NCBI RefSeq assembly: GCF_002013375.1
Contig: NZ_MAEW01000003.1
Coordinates: forward strand, 434,001-498,000
Direction: 5' to 3'
Length of the DNA: 64,000 nucleotides
Source: Mycobacterium sp. D16Q13
GTDB lineage: Bacteria; Actinomycetota; Actinomycetes; Mycobacteriales; Mycobacteriaceae
A program made the translations under genes and the position numbers. This document shows positions 34,033 through 43,864 of the stretch, in pieces; position 1 is the stretch's first letter, and every line of letters begins with the position of its first letter. Below the pieces are notes generated by a model. The model was given only the letters and a program-made list of their open reading frames with translations. It was not told where the DNA came from and made no database searches.

Positions 34033-35445
34033 CTAAATACGCAGATCTACGTCCACGTCGGCGTTGGGATCGTTCTCACCGATCACCGGCGGTGCGACGG
34101 TACCCAGATCGCCAACGACCTCGCCACCCTGATCACTCGTGTGCAGGAAGGTCGCCGCGGAGTGACCGCCGTTGCCAGCCCCGGCACCACGGGCGCCCGC
34201 ACCGCCCATCGGAGCGCCGCCCGCCATGCCCGCACCACTGGAGCCCACCGCTCCGACACCCGCACCGCGCACTGCGGCAGCCTGCGTCGCGGAGCCCGCC
34301 TCGCTCACACTTGCCAAATTGGCCGGCACCGCGGACGGCAATGCACGCGCCGCCAGCGTTCCCGCCGAACCGCCACCACCGATACCGGCCCCGCCACCAC
34401 CGATCTTGGCGGCACCCGCTGACCCCAGCCCAGCCGTCGACAGTCCCTTAGCGGCTGCACTCACGCCCTTGCCGGCACCTTCCTTCCCCATCGCCTGCGC
34501 CATGCTGGTGGCGGCCTTGACACCCCCTTGAACCCCCTGGGTCAGCAACTGGGTACCCATCGTCAACGGCATGGTGGCCATCTGCATCGCGGGGCCCATC
34601 ATGCTCATCGCGATCTGCATCATCGGGCCCATCATGCTCATCATGGAAGTTGGGCCTTGTGCGAGCGCCACCGGTGCACCCGTAGCCGTCATGTCGGCCG
34701 CCTGTGCGGTGAGCGCGGTTTCCAACTCGGTGACGATCTCGACGGCGCGCGCCGTCGCGGAGCCAGCCGTTTCGCCCATCTCTGGAGCAGTAAAGGGAAT
34801 TCCGCCGGACAACGCCTCGAGGCGGTGCTGGGTCTCTTGAATGAGCTCAAGCAGCCGCGTGTAACCCTGAGACGTGTCCGCCCCGGCAGTCATCCCCTGC
34901 CCACCGAGTGCCGCGCCTTGCGCCGACACGGCCGCACCGTTACCCAGCGTCTCCGCGGTCTTGGCCGCAGTCCCGGCTGCACCGGCACCCGCCCATCCGC
35001 TGCCGCCCTGCCCCATCTGCCCCATCAAGCCCTGGAGACTCTGCGCACCCTGCTGGAACGCCTGGGTCATAGGCTGGAACATCTGTTGCGGATTAAGGCC
35101 CTGGAAGATCCCGGTACCCAGCGTGCCGAGCATCTCCAGCATCGGCGACATCAGCCCGGCAACCATGTCCCCACCCCCGGCCCCGCCCGCATCGGCGGCG
35201 GCCTGATCCTGGGCGTTACGGTCCTGGGCGTTACGGTCGGAAGGATTCAGATTCAGTTCGTCCAGAATGTTCCGGGTTGGCTTGTTCAGCCAGTCTTTGA
35301 GCCCATGCTCAAGAGCGTTGAGGTGCGGCGTCGGGTCGAAAACGACGCCGCCCGCGGCGGGTGCCGCGCCCATGGGTACTTGCATGGGCGAAAGGGGCCC
35401 TACAGGACCCGGGGGTACCTGTCCCTCTGGGTTGGTGACGGCCAT
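34033..35445 (-). CDS. EspE/EspJ-like Gly/Met/Ala-rich ESX-associated protein
   Basis: A 470-residue protein. The N-terminus is Pro-rich (M-A-V-T-N-P-E-G), and residues about 85-400 are a low-complexity region rich in Met, Gly, Ala and Gln with predicted amphipathic helices (M-M-S-M-M-G-P-M-M). The C-terminus is Gly-rich and acidic. Proteins of this type (EspE, EspJ, EspK) are substrates or accessory factors of ESX-1. The start at 35445 follows the upstream stop by 11 bases. No catalytic motif is present. Confidence 0.55.
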   Translation of the reverse strand: MAVTNPEGQVPPGPVGPLSPMQVPMGAAPAAGGVVFDPTPHLNALEHGLKDWLNKPTRNILDELNLNPSDRNAQDRNAQDQAAADAGGAGGGDMVAGLMSPMLEMLGTLGTGIFQGLNPQQMFQPMTQAFQQGAQSLQGLMGQMGQGGSGWAGAGAAGTAAKTAETLGNGAAVSAQGAALGGQGMTAGADTSQGYTRLLELIQETQHRLEALSGGIPFTAPEMGETAGSATARAVEIVTELETALTAQAADMTATGAPVALAQGPTSMMSMMGPMMQIAMSMMGPAMQMATMPLTMGTQLLTQGVQGGVKAATSMAQAMGKEGAGKGVSAAAKGLSTAGLGSAGAAKIGGGGAGIGGGGSAGTLAARALPSAVPANLASVSEAGSATQAAAVRGAGVGAVGSSGAGMAGGAPMGGAGARGAGAGNGGHSAATFLHTSDQGGEVVGDLGTVAPPVIGENDPNADVDVDLRI

Positions 35446-35456
35446 GATTTCGCCGG

Positions 35457-35771
35457 TCAGACGGCAGTCGTCGGTCCGGAACCAGCGCCCTCGTCAACCT
35501 TGACGTAGCCGGCCTGGGCGACCTCTGTCGACGTACCCAGCAGTGCATGGTTGACAGCCGTCCCCAGCCCGCTGGTGACGTTGCTGCTCGTCGACGCAAA
35601 GAAGGCCGGAATCACGTTGGCGACGCCGAGCGGCCCGATCGCGCTGGCAAATCCGGACAGCGCGCCCGGCGTGACCACGGAGAATGCGGTGGTGATCGCC
35701 GTGGAAACGCCCTCCTGCGCCAATTGCATTGCGGACATATACGCGGGTTGTGCCTCAAAATCTTCGGTCAT
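35457..35771 (-). CDS. Small EspC/EspF-like protein
   Basis: A 104-residue helical protein after CAGGAGGGA. The ATG at 35771 is preferred to 35795, which has no ribosome site. Helical stretches with small residues and a short Y-V-K-V-D near the end recall EspC/EspF-type ESX-1 substrates; similarity is by size and composition. It is closely followed by the 34033-35445 gene. Confidence 0.55.
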   Translation of the reverse strand: MTEDFEAQPAYMSAMQLAQEGVSTAITTAFSVVTPGALSGFASAIGPLGVANVIPAFFASTSSNVTSGLGTAVNHALLGTSTEVAQAGYVKVDEGAGSGPTTAV

Positions 35772-35854
35772 GATTCCCTCCTGAAATACGGCCAAAGGGC
35801 GAGCCCCGCCCCTCCTTACAGCAACGATAACTCCCCCAGCGGATGTTCTGGCTA

Positions 35855-36280
35855 CTATTTTGCCGGATCCTTAGGGGACCCGGCAACTTCTCGGGCATCT
35901 TTTTCTGCGTCCGGATCCTCGCCGGGCACGAAAGTACTGCCGTCCCAGCAGGTCAAAGGGGTTTTTTCTAGCTCGGCCATCCGGGTATTGAACTCGTTGA
36001 AAAGAAAAGCATGCCGCTCCATAGCGAGCCGCGCGGCTTCCTGCGCAGTGTCAACGATCAGCTTTGCCAACGCATCAACCCCCAATCGTGCCGCGGAGGG
36101 GCCCAGCCACAGCCCGGACAGCGCACCGTGCGCATCGACCTCGGCGCTGACCGACTGATCGCGACTGGTCACCCGCACACTCACTGCGGCGGTGTGCTCG
36201 GCGAGGGACTGCATGAGGTCGCGCTGCTTGCGCACCCGAGCGAGCAAAGACGCCGCAAGGCTTGTGCCTGGGGCGCTCAT
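35855..36280 (-). CDS. YbaB/EbfC-like (EspL-type) protein
   Basis: A 141-residue protein. Strands V-R-V-T-S-R-D-Q-S-V-S-A-E-V-D and a following G-L-W-L-G-P and long helix match the YbaB fold. The ATG at 36280 overlaps the upstream stop (ATGA), so I prefer it to the ATG at 36295. It is the second YbaB-like protein of the window (the first at 20601-21116). A substrate-stabilising role as for EspL is inferred. Confidence 0.6.
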   Translation of the reverse strand: MSAPGTSLAASLLARVRKQRDLMQSLAEHTAAVSVRVTSRDQSVSAEVDAHGALSGLWLGPSAARLGVDALAKLIVDTAQEAARLAMERHAFLFNEFNTRMAELEKTPLTCWDGSTFVPGEDPDAEKDAREVAGSPKDPAK

Positions 36281-36654
36281 ACCGAGCGCATCCAACTGTC
36301 GGGCATGTCCTCGTCACCGAATATGCGCTCCTCGGCGTCCACCACGTCGGATTCGGTGGCCAAGCCCATGATTTCGATCGTCGGGAAGTCAACGCCCTGC
36401 GCCTGCATCTCACGGCGATGGGCCACCTGGGCACGCATGCCAGACAGACGGCAGAGCGCCAGAATCTCGTTCGCCAGGTGCTGCGGCGACTTTTTCAGCT
36501 CGCGTGGATCGATCTTGAGAGCTACCGGTAGACCCTGCTCAGTCGTGACAACTGAAATGCTGCCGCTGGGCGACCGCGCGGCACCCTGACGGCCCTGGCA
36601 GGCGCGGGTACCCGCGCCTGCGCCTGGCGGCGGTGTGACGTTATGGGCTGGCAT
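36277..36654 (-). CDS. Small ESX-associated protein (EspD/DUF2694-like)
   Basis: A 125-residue cytosolic protein. After a Pro/Gly-rich start it has G-S-I-S-V-V-T-T-E-Q-G-L-P-V-A-L-K-I-D, a beta hairpin like that of YbaB/EspD-type accessory proteins, then a helix with L-A-N-E-I-L-A-L-C-R-L. It is the first gene of the minus-strand substrate unit, divergent from eccA. Family name is tentative. Confidence 0.5.
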   Translation of the reverse strand: MPAHNVTPPPGAGAGTRACQGRQGAARSPSGSISVVTTEQGLPVALKIDPRELKKSPQHLANEILALCRLSGMRAQVAHRREMQAQGVDFPTIEIMGLATESDVVDAEERIFGDEDMPDSWMRSV

Positions 36655-36803
36655 GCGGCCAAAGTTAGTACAATGTTCTGAGCCGTGCTAGCAATACAAG
36701 GGGAATGCAAAATGGGTGGGCGCCACGGAAAACCGATCTCCTTGGTTGTGCCGGGAATTCTGTTGTCACAGAACGTCACTGACGAAGTAAGGATAACCAG
36801 CCG
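36655..36803. promoter_or_regulatory. Divergent promoter region between the substrate unit and eccA
   Basis: A 149-base gap between divergent genes. It must contain the promoters for the minus-strand substrate genes and for eccA. AAGGA lies before the eccA ATG. No conserved operator was recognised. Confidence 0.4.
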
Positions 36804-38618
36804 ATGAGTGGGTCGAGGGACGCACAACGGGTGTTCGATGCTGGCGTGCTATCGCTGGGGATCCCGATCGACGGCTTGGAGACCGACCGCGACGTGCAAT
36901 ACGCGGGCATGGCGTTCAAGCGGGCGACAGAGTACGACCCCGAGATGAGCGACGCGTGGTTAGGCCGTGCGGCCGCCGGTGAGACCACCCCTGAGGTCTT
37001 CTACCACCTGTACCGCACCAGCAAGGCCAACCTTGGACGTGACCAGCGTCGCCTCGGCCTGCCTCGCAACGCTCTCGCTGGGCGCTTCCAGACCGGGCTG
37101 TATCTCGACTACGGCCTGAGCACACTCACCGAGGTGGGGCTGGCCTACGCGGCGGGACTGATCCAGGGTACGGACTACGGCGAGGCCGAGAAGGTGCTCA
37201 ACGAGCTCGACGCCACCCGTAAAGCGATGCCCGGTGGCGATACCGAGTCCACCGAGATCTGCGCCTATGTCCGTGCGGTACTGCATTTCACCACCCAGCG
37301 CTGGCCAGATGTGCTCTCCGCATTGACCCACTCCGCAGTGTTCACCGACGAGTACCTGGCAGCGGGCGCGCACCTGATGGTCGGCTCGGCGTGCGCCCAG
37401 ATGGGCCTGTTCGCCGAAGGTATCCGACGCCTGGACCAGGCGATTGAAGGACCGATCCCCGCAGCGCGGCAGGCAGCCGAGTTCTGTAAGGGCCTGACAC
37501 TGCGCGAGATGGGCAAGGAACCGGAAGCCCGGATCATCTTCGAGCGCATCTACAGCGAGGATCCCGGGTTCGAGGCCAACGCGGCCGCCCTGCACGACCC
37601 GAAGTATCGGTTGATCATCAGCACCAAGGAATCGATCGACTCTCGCACCGACAAGTGGGATCCGAGCACCGCACGCGAGAACACTGACGACGCGGACGAC
37701 ATCGCCGAACGCAGCAACAAATACCTGCGTGAGGCCGAGGAGGAACTGAACCGCCAGATCGGTCTCAACGATGTGAAGCTCCAGGTGGCCAAGCTGAGGT
37801 CGGCGGCCAAGCTCGCCAAGGTCCGGGGCGATAAGGGGCTCAGTGCCGCATCGCGCAGCCTGCACCTGATCTTCACCGGACCGCCCGGGACTGGCAAGAC
37901 CACCATCGCCCGGGTGGTAGCACAGACCTACTGCGGGCTGGGGCTGCTCAAGACGCCCAACGTCGTCGAGGCCAAGCGCAGCGATTTCGTCGGCGAGCAC
38001 CTGGGCAGTACCGCGATCAAAACGTCTGCGTTGATCGACTCCGCGATGGATGGCGTGCTGTTCATCGACGAGGCGTACACACTGATCCAGACCGGGCTTT
38101 CCGGCGGCGACGCCTTCGGTCGGGAAGCCGTGGATACCCTGCTGGCCCGGATGGAGAACGACCGCGACCGCCTGGTCGTCATCATTGCCGGCTACGACGC
38201 AGAGATCGACCGATTCCTAGCCTCCAACGAGGGCCTGGCATCCCGGTTCACCAAACGCATACGCTTCGACTCCTATACCCCGGCCGAACTGGGCGACATC
38301 GCCCGACTCACCGCGCAACGACGCGACTCCGAGCTGTCCGAACCCGCGTGCGACGAGCTGGTCAAGGCATGCGAGACCCTCTACGAAACCACCTCTGCCG
38401 ACGACTCCGGCCAGACTCGGCGGGGCATCGACCTGGCCGGCAACGGGCGCTTCGTCCGAAATGTGATCGAGGCCGCCGAGGAAGAACGGGAACACAGGCT
38501 CGCCGAAGAACACGAGGCCGCCCTTGAGGACCTTGACGAAGCCGAGCTGATGCGCATCGACGCTGTGGACATGCGGGCTGCCCTCAAGAACGCGTTGGCC
38601 ATGCTGAAGCGCGACTGA
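36804..38618 (+). CDS. eccA: EccA, CbxX/CfqX-type AAA+ ATPase of the ESX system
   Basis: A 604-residue cytosolic ATPase. Residues 1-280 form the TPR-like N-terminal domain of EccA; the C-terminal AAA+ domain has Walker A G-P-P-G-T-G-K-T near residue 360, Walker B V-L-F-I-D-E-A-Y near 418 and a sensor-type I-I-A-G-Y. EccA is thought to release EspG from PE/PPE substrates or to drive their recycling. Size and domains match EccA1/EccA3/EccA5. It is followed by a second espI on the same strand. Confidence 0.92.
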   Translation: MSGSRDAQRVFDAGVLSLGIPIDGLETDRDVQYAGMAFKRATEYDPEMSDAWLGRAAAGETTPEVFYHLYRTSKANLGRDQRRLGLPRNALAGRFQTGLYLDYGLSTLTEVGLAYAAGLIQGTDYGEAEKVLNELDATRKAMPGGDTESTEICAYVRAVLHFTTQRWPDVLSALTHSAVFTDEYLAAGAHLMVGSACAQMGLFAEGIRRLDQAIEGPIPAARQAAEFCKGLTLREMGKEPEARIIFERIYSEDPGFEANAAALHDPKYRLIISTKESIDSRTDKWDPSTARENTDDADDIAERSNKYLREAEEELNRQIGLNDVKLQVAKLRSAAKLAKVRGDKGLSAASRSLHLIFTGPPGTGKTTIARVVAQTYCGLGLLKTPNVVEAKRSDFVGEHLGSTAIKTSALIDSAMDGVLFIDEAYTLIQTGLSGGDAFGREAVDTLLARMENDRDRLVVIIAGYDAEIDRFLASNEGLASRFTKRIRFDSYTPAELGDIARLTAQRRDSELSEPACDELVKACETLYETTSADDSGQTRRGIDLAGNGRFVRNVIEAAEEEREHRLAEEHEAALEDLDEAELMRIDAVDMRAALKNALAMLKRD

Positions 38619-38634
38619 GCCATCGGAGCCCACA

Positions 38635-39879
38635 GTGAGTAATTTCGACAATTCCCGGGGGCCACTGTCCGGGCATAACGCGCAGCCTGATGAAGCCGAC
38701 ACCGCGCCGCTGCGGATACCACGATTTACCTCGTCGACAGTCCCGACGCAGCATCAGCCACCGCCTACCTCGCCTCCAGCGCCGCCGTATCGCCAGTCAG
38801 CGTTTACCCCACCGATAGCACCACCGCAGGCACCGCCCACGTTTGAGCCAATGGCAACGCCGTTCACGACCGCCGACCGCGGAAACCTGTCCGGTTCGCC
38901 GGATACCCGGCAGCCGCGGCTGCCGACCCCCGGTGAACTCGGCCTGATCCGGCGCGTTCAGGCGGCGCCAGAACGCGGCTGGCGCAGGGCTATTCACCGG
39001 ATGACAGGCATCAACCCGGGAGAATCAGACAAGGCAAATAGTCACAAGCGGTTGACCGCGCGGGTCAACCAACCCGTGCGCGGCGACTACAGCATCGCGG
39101 TGCTCTCGTTGAAGGGCGGAGTCGGCAAGACCACAACCACCGTCGGGCTGGGGTCGACGTTCGCCGCTGTCCGCGGCGACCGGGTCATCGCCGTCGATGC
39201 CAACCCGGACTTCGGCACCCTCGCACAGCGCGCACCGAAACAGAGCAACTCCACCGTGCGAGATTTGCTACTCGACGAGCGCCTGTCTCGCTATTCCGAC
39301 ATCCGGCGGCACACTTCGCAGAACTCCAGCCGACTGGAGATTCTGGCCTCCGAACGAGACCCCGCAACATCCGAGTCGTTTTCCGAGGCCGACTATCGGG
39401 CCGTCATGCAAACGTTGAAGCGGTTTTACAACATCATCCTCACCGACTGCGGTACCGGACTGGTGCACTCGGCGATGGCCGGAGTACTCGATGAGGCGGA
39501 CGCACTGGTGTTGGTGATTTCTCCGGCGATCGACGCCGCCCGCAGCGGCCTGGCCACCCTGGACTGGCTGTCCAAGAACGGTCACGCACACCTGGTCCCC
39601 GGTGCGGTCGTGGCCGTCAGCGCCGCCCGACCGGGCGCAGTGTCTGTCGATATCGACCTGCTGGCCCGCCAGTTCCTGACCCGTGCCCGAGCTGTGCACG
39701 TCATCCCCTACGATGACCATCTCGCGCAGGGCTCCGAAGTGGTCCTCGACTTAGTGGGGTGGAAAGCGCGGCAGGCCTTCCTCGAACTGGCCGCGTCGGT
39801 GGCCGACGGCTTCTCTCATCCCAACAAACGTGACGAGTGGAACGCGTCAGGCTGGTCAACCGAAAGGCGGCGTCGATGA
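38635..39879 (+). CDS. EspI-like protein with MinD/ParA-type ATPase (short form)
   Basis: A 414-residue paralogue of the long EspI. The N-terminal 130 residues are Pro/Thr/Gln-rich and disordered; the rest is the SIMIBI ATPase with K-G-G-V-G-K-T-T-T-T near residue 160, I-A-V-D-A-N-P-D-F-G-T-L, and L-T-D-C-G-T-G-L. Over the ATPase it is closely related to the protein at 2177-5095. GTG start after CGGAG. It may regulate this ESX machine directly, given its place between eccA and the membrane genes. Confidence 0.85.
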   Translation: MSNFDNSRGPLSGHNAQPDEADTAPLRIPRFTSSTVPTQHQPPPTSPPAPPYRQSAFTPPIAPPQAPPTFEPMATPFTTADRGNLSGSPDTRQPRLPTPGELGLIRRVQAAPERGWRRAIHRMTGINPGESDKANSHKRLTARVNQPVRGDYSIAVLSLKGGVGKTTTTVGLGSTFAAVRGDRVIAVDANPDFGTLAQRAPKQSNSTVRDLLLDERLSRYSDIRRHTSQNSSRLEILASERDPATSESFSEADYRAVMQTLKRFYNIILTDCGTGLVHSAMAGVLDEADALVLVISPAIDAARSGLATLDWLSKNGHAHLVPGAVVAVSAARPGAVSVDIDLLARQFLTRARAVHVIPYDDHLAQGSEVVLDLVGWKARQAFLELAASVADGFSHPNKRDEWNASGWSTERRRR

Positions 39880-40439
39880 ATGCGGGCAAGCTGTACCGGG
39901 CACCACGCCGCTGGCCAGGGATCGTCGCGGCCGCGAGTGCGGGCGTACTGGTGGGCGCAGCGGTCGGAGTAGGTGCCACGATGTTGACGCGTGAGCGCAC
40001 CGCAGCCGCAGCGGTTACGGTCACCGTCACCCCAGAGCCTTCCGCGCCGCCCGCCGCGAGGCCCCTTGAGCGGGCCAACCGTCAGACCTGCGAAGGCTGG
40101 GACATCGCCGGCAAACTGATTAACGACGCGGCTGACGCGCTCACGGCAATCCCGGAAGGAACCAGCATCCTTGATCCTGCGGTGCGCAACAATCCAGAGC
40201 ACGTAAGCGCTGTTATGCACGCCGGTGACCTATTCCAGCAGGCCGCCGACGCGCTGAAGCAGCGCATTACGCCCGGTGCCGCCGAGATCCTCACGCTGAC
40301 CTCACAAACAACCGTAAGCTCCTTGGCCGCGTTGGCCACCGCCTACCGAAGTTTCGACGAGTCCAGCGGGGACTCCATCACCACCGCCCGGACCGCCGCA
40401 CACAACATGAGTGCGCTGTGCAAACGCCTGGCCGGCTGA
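39876..40439 (+). CDS. Exported membrane-anchored protein of unknown function
   Basis: A 187-residue protein starting at the ATG that overlaps the espI stop (ATGA). One transmembrane segment at about residues 13-35 is followed by a T/V/P-rich spacer and an external helical domain with two Cys (R-Q-T-C-E-G-W and the final A-L-C-K-R-L), probably a disulphide. I do not recognise a family. Its coupling to espI suggests a periplasmic accessory part of the ESX machine. Confidence 0.65.
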   Translation: MNAGKLYRAPRRWPGIVAAASAGVLVGAAVGVGATMLTRERTAAAAVTVTVTPEPSAPPAARPLERANRQTCEGWDIAGKLINDAADALTAIPEGTSILDPAVRNNPEHVSAVMHAGDLFQQAADALKQRITPGAAEILTLTSQTTVSSLAALATAYRSFDESSGDSITTARTAAHNMSALCKRLAG

Positions 40440-40516
40440 CACAAGCACGGCGAGCTTCACCTCTTCTGAGGACCGAAGCCGTACTCGGGAATCGACCGCC
40501 AAGCCCCCTGAGCCTG

Positions 40517-42241
40517 TCAGGCTTTGGCGCCGCTTCGCTCGGCGGCAAATGAATCCCTGATGTAGCGCACTTCCTCATCCGTGGCGACCATCGTGACTAC
40601 CGATGAGCCGGCCCGAGTGGACACCTTGACGACGTCGGCCTCAGCGTCGAGCAGTTCCAGTGCCACGTCCGCGTTCGGACTCACGGCCGAATTCGGCGGC
40701 GTGATGACCATCGCGGTGACGCCGATCCGGACCGACTGCTCAACCACTCCGTCGAACACCTCAACCGTGTAATTGCGGTCCGAACCTGCTTGCATGGTGC
40801 GGCGATTGGCGTCGGCAACCCAGAGCAGGTCATGGTCGTCGACCTCCTTGATCATGCCGTGCCACAACCGCGGCCGATGGCTGTGCACGCGCACCCTGGC
40901 ACCGAGCGCCAATGACCGCAATACCGCCAGCTGCGCTAGGTGCAACGTGCCGACGATCTCCACACGATTGATCTGCGACCCGAAAAGAGGCAGTGCGACC
41001 GCTCGGCCATGCTCGTCGGCACCAATCACCTGCCCGCAACCGGAAGCCGGAACTGCGATGTTGTCCACGGCGCCATCTGCGGCCGCGTACGCCCAGCTGT
41101 TGATCTGGCGAGGCGGCTGGGGCACAGGCAGGCTCGAGGCCAGTGCCGAGTGCTGGAAGCCGCGCAAGTGGTTCAGACCCCGCAGGTGGATGCGGGCACG
41201 GTCGTGAGTGTCGAAGCGGGCCAAGCCTCGCACCTGGGTAACGCCATCGGCGTCTCGCCGCAGCGACAGGCAGACCGTGGTGGAGTAGCTCGGAATAGTC
41301 CAGACCAGTCCCAGTCCCGCGGTCGTCAGCATCGCAGGTTTGATCGCGAAGCTGCGAAGCTTGAAGCGACCTTCCTGGCAGGTCCGCCACGTTTCCTCGA
41401 CGCTGGATAAGTTGACACCATCGGACAGCTGGTTGGCCGCCTGTCCGATCTCGCTGGCGGTCTGCACCCGCGAACCCAGCCCGGCCTCTGTCAACCGATT
41501 GGCCACCCGCCGTGTCGCCGTGGTGGCGGCGCGCAAGATGCCCTCCCGCCCGCCGCCGCGGCGGCGGACCGCGTCAGCACATCGTGACGGATCGAAGCGG
41601 ATCGCGACCCACACGGTGCGCTGCGCGATGGCCGGCAGCGGGCCCAACACCGCGTCGTACACGGCGGCCATCTCGGTGTGACCGTGCGAGCGAGCGCCCT
41701 GACTCAACACATCGATGGAGTCGAGGGTGATATCGAATTGCCGCAAACATTCGACCAACGCGTCGACCGGGACGATGTCGCCTGAGACGGTGACACCCGG
41801 CTCCATCACCGTCATTGCCTGCGGGTTCTCGTCGATTTTCAACAGCGACAGCAACGTGCGCCCGTCCCAGCGAAATCCGATGAGAGTCCCATCCGAGGCG
41901 GGCACGTCGAACGGTTCTGCCGGACCTGCCTGCCTCCGTACACGTTTGCGGCGTTCCAGCAAGTACCCCAACCGCAAGCCAACCAGCCGCGGCAGCGTCG
42001 TACCCCGTCCGCGCACCACCAGTACCAGCGCGGCGACAAGACCCACGGCCGCACCCTGCCATCCGGGGAGCCCAGCCAGCAGCGCGATCGTCAGCCCAAT
42101 CCCGATAAATACCTGCAGCAACACCAAATCCCACAGCGGTAGCACGCGCTGGGCACGAATGTCCACGGTTGAACGCAAACGGCTCGACTCCGGCGGCCTC
42201 CGCCGTTGACTACGGGGAGTCCCCGCACCGCGACCAGGCAA
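40517..42241 (-). CDS. eccE: EccE, membrane component of the ESX system
   Basis: About 574 residues with the TTG start at 42241, which follows GAGGAAG at 5 bases; a GTG at 42166 (549 residues) is the alternative, and the frame is open far upstream only through composition. Two transmembrane segments lie within the first 100 residues, followed by a cytosolic domain with the EccE-type arrangement (T-L-I-G-F-R-W-D-G-R and V-W-V-A-I-R-F-D-P). EccE sits at the periphery of the ESX hexamer. It is divergent from eccB. Confidence 0.8.
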   Translation of the reverse strand: MPGRGAGTPRSQRRRPPESSRLRSTVDIRAQRVLPLWDLVLLQVFIGIGLTIALLAGLPGWQGAAVGLVAALVLVVRGRGTTLPRLVGLRLGYLLERRKRVRRQAGPAEPFDVPASDGTLIGFRWDGRTLLSLLKIDENPQAMTVMEPGVTVSGDIVPVDALVECLRQFDITLDSIDVLSQGARSHGHTEMAAVYDAVLGPLPAIAQRTVWVAIRFDPSRCADAVRRRGGGREGILRAATTATRRVANRLTEAGLGSRVQTASEIGQAANQLSDGVNLSSVEETWRTCQEGRFKLRSFAIKPAMLTTAGLGLVWTIPSYSTTVCLSLRRDADGVTQVRGLARFDTHDRARIHLRGLNHLRGFQHSALASSLPVPQPPRQINSWAYAAADGAVDNIAVPASGCGQVIGADEHGRAVALPLFGSQINRVEIVGTLHLAQLAVLRSLALGARVRVHSHRPRLWHGMIKEVDDHDLLWVADANRRTMQAGSDRNYTVEVFDGVVEQSVRIGVTAMVITPPNSAVSPNADVALELLDAEADVVKVSTRAGSSVVTMVATDEEVRYIRDSFAAERSGAKA

Positions 42242-42355
42242 GTCGGCTTCCTCAGCAGCTGATGGGGCGGCACCTCGCGAGTGCGGTAAACCCCCGTGAC
42301 CATGTTGTACGCTACCGACGGCTTCGATACGGAACCGATGCTGAGGGGAGCGGCA

Positions 42356-43861
42356 ATGCCAGCGCAAGTTACCACACGTGCGCAAGTCAACGGCTATCGG
42401 TTCCTGCTGCGGCGCCTCGAGCATGCGCTGATTCGCGCAGACTCTCGAATGATCCACGACCCGATGCGCGGCCAGATCCGGTCTCTGATGGTGGGCTTCG
42501 TATTGGCCATCCTGATCACAGGGGCAGCAACCGTGCTTGCCTTTTTCAAGCCGATGCCGAACATAGGCAACGCGCAGATCCTGATCAGCAAATCCAGCGG
42601 CGGAATGTTTGTGCAAATCGGCGACCGGGTGCACCCCGTCCTCAACATCAGTTCTGCCCGGATGATCACAGGTTCGGCAGACGCACCCAAGCAGGTCGAT
42701 GACCGATTCCTCAATCAGCTGCCGCGTGGCCCGATGGTGGGGATAGTCGGTGGCCCGGCGGCAATTCACGGCGCGGACGATCTGAACCTGTCGTCCTGGT
42801 CCGTGTGCGACTCTGTGACGACGCCGGATGTCCGCTCGGGCCCTGGCCCGGGCGGACTGGAGACGGCGGTCCTCGCCAATGATCCGGTACTGGGCGACGA
42901 TATCCGCGCCGCCTCCGCATCCGAGATGCTGCTCGTAATGTCCGGAGACACTGTCTACCTGATTTATGACGGGGTACGCGCCGCAGTCGACCCACGCGAT
43001 AAAGGCGTCGTCAACGCTCTGCACTTGCAGGACGTCTATCCGCGGCCCGTCTCCCCAGGGCTGCTCAACTCGTTCCCGCTGGCGCCACCGATCCGCCCGG
43101 TCGTCATCGACGGGCTTGGCGAACCGGCACCATACCTGCCAGCCCAGTATCCGGTGGGGTCGATGATCAGGGCCTCCGACTCCACCGGCAATCAGCTGTA
43201 TGTGGTGCTGCGCGACGGACTGCAGAGGATCTCGGATGCGACCGCCGACATCATCCGATACGGCGGCCCCGCTAACGATCCGCAGGGCACCCACGAGGTC
43301 TCACCCTCGATGATCAGCAACGCACCCATCGTGCACACGCTGCCAGTGGATCACTATCCAACAGTGTCACCTCAGATCGTCGGCCTAGAGCCGGACAGGG
43401 TGGCCTGCATGTCCTGGCAGCGGCCCAAGAGCGCCGCCCAAGCCACGATACGACTACTGGTTGGGCATCGGCTGCCGCTGCCGTCCGGTGCGAAACCGGT
43501 CCCACTGGCCAGCGCCGACGGGACGGGGCCGGGCGTGGACTGGGTGTATCTGAAGCCCGGCACCGGCGAGTTCGTCGAGGCTACCGGCAACGCACCGGAG
43601 AGCAAGGCCGCCGGTGCGCTGTTCTACGTCGCCGACACTGGTCTGCGCTACCACATCAAGGACCTCCCCACGGCCGCTGCGCTCGGGGTGAGCGGGGTGA
43701 CCGAGCCCAACAGCGATGCCATGTACCCGCAGCTGGCCCCCTGGTCAGTGCTCTCCCTACTGCCCGCTGGCCCGGAGTTATCCCAGGAGGCGGCGCTGGT
43801 CGCCCACGACTCGCTCGCAGCCGACCCGGCCGGGTCGAAGGTCAACCCGCCCAAGCAGTAG
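42356..43861 (+). CDS. eccB: EccB, membrane component of the ESX system
   Basis: A 501-residue protein. The N-terminus has T-T-R-A-Q-V-N-G-Y-R-F-L-L-R-R-L-E-H-A-L, diagnostic of EccB, then one transmembrane segment at about residues 45-65 and a large periplasmic part with four repeat-like domains around a central domain (V-L-N-I-S-S-A-R is a recognisable strand). EccB forms the periplasmic face of the ESX channel. I chose ATG 42356 after GAGGGGAG; an in-frame ATG at 42296 would add 20 residues that other EccB proteins lack. It converges with eccD-1, 3 bases apart. Confidence 0.93.
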   Translation: MPAQVTTRAQVNGYRFLLRRLEHALIRADSRMIHDPMRGQIRSLMVGFVLAILITGAATVLAFFKPMPNIGNAQILISKSSGGMFVQIGDRVHPVLNISSARMITGSADAPKQVDDRFLNQLPRGPMVGIVGGPAAIHGADDLNLSSWSVCDSVTTPDVRSGPGPGGLETAVLANDPVLGDDIRAASASEMLLVMSGDTVYLIYDGVRAAVDPRDKGVVNALHLQDVYPRPVSPGLLNSFPLAPPIRPVVIDGLGEPAPYLPAQYPVGSMIRASDSTGNQLYVVLRDGLQRISDATADIIRYGGPANDPQGTHEVSPSMISNAPIVHTLPVDHYPTVSPQIVGLEPDRVACMSWQRPKSAAQATIRLLVGHRLPLPSGAKPVPLASADGTGPGVDWVYLKPGTGEFVEATGNAPESKAAGALFYVADTGLRYHIKDLPTAAALGVSGVTEPNSDAMYPQLAPWSVLSLLPAGPELSQEAALVAHDSLAADPAGSKVNPPKQ

Positions 43862-43864
43862 CGA

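Noticed and set aside
40517..43294. A 925-codon minus-strand frame that would extend EccE far upstream
   Set aside because: The upstream half is antisense to eccB, whose start and motifs are clear; EccE proteins are about 400-570 residues.
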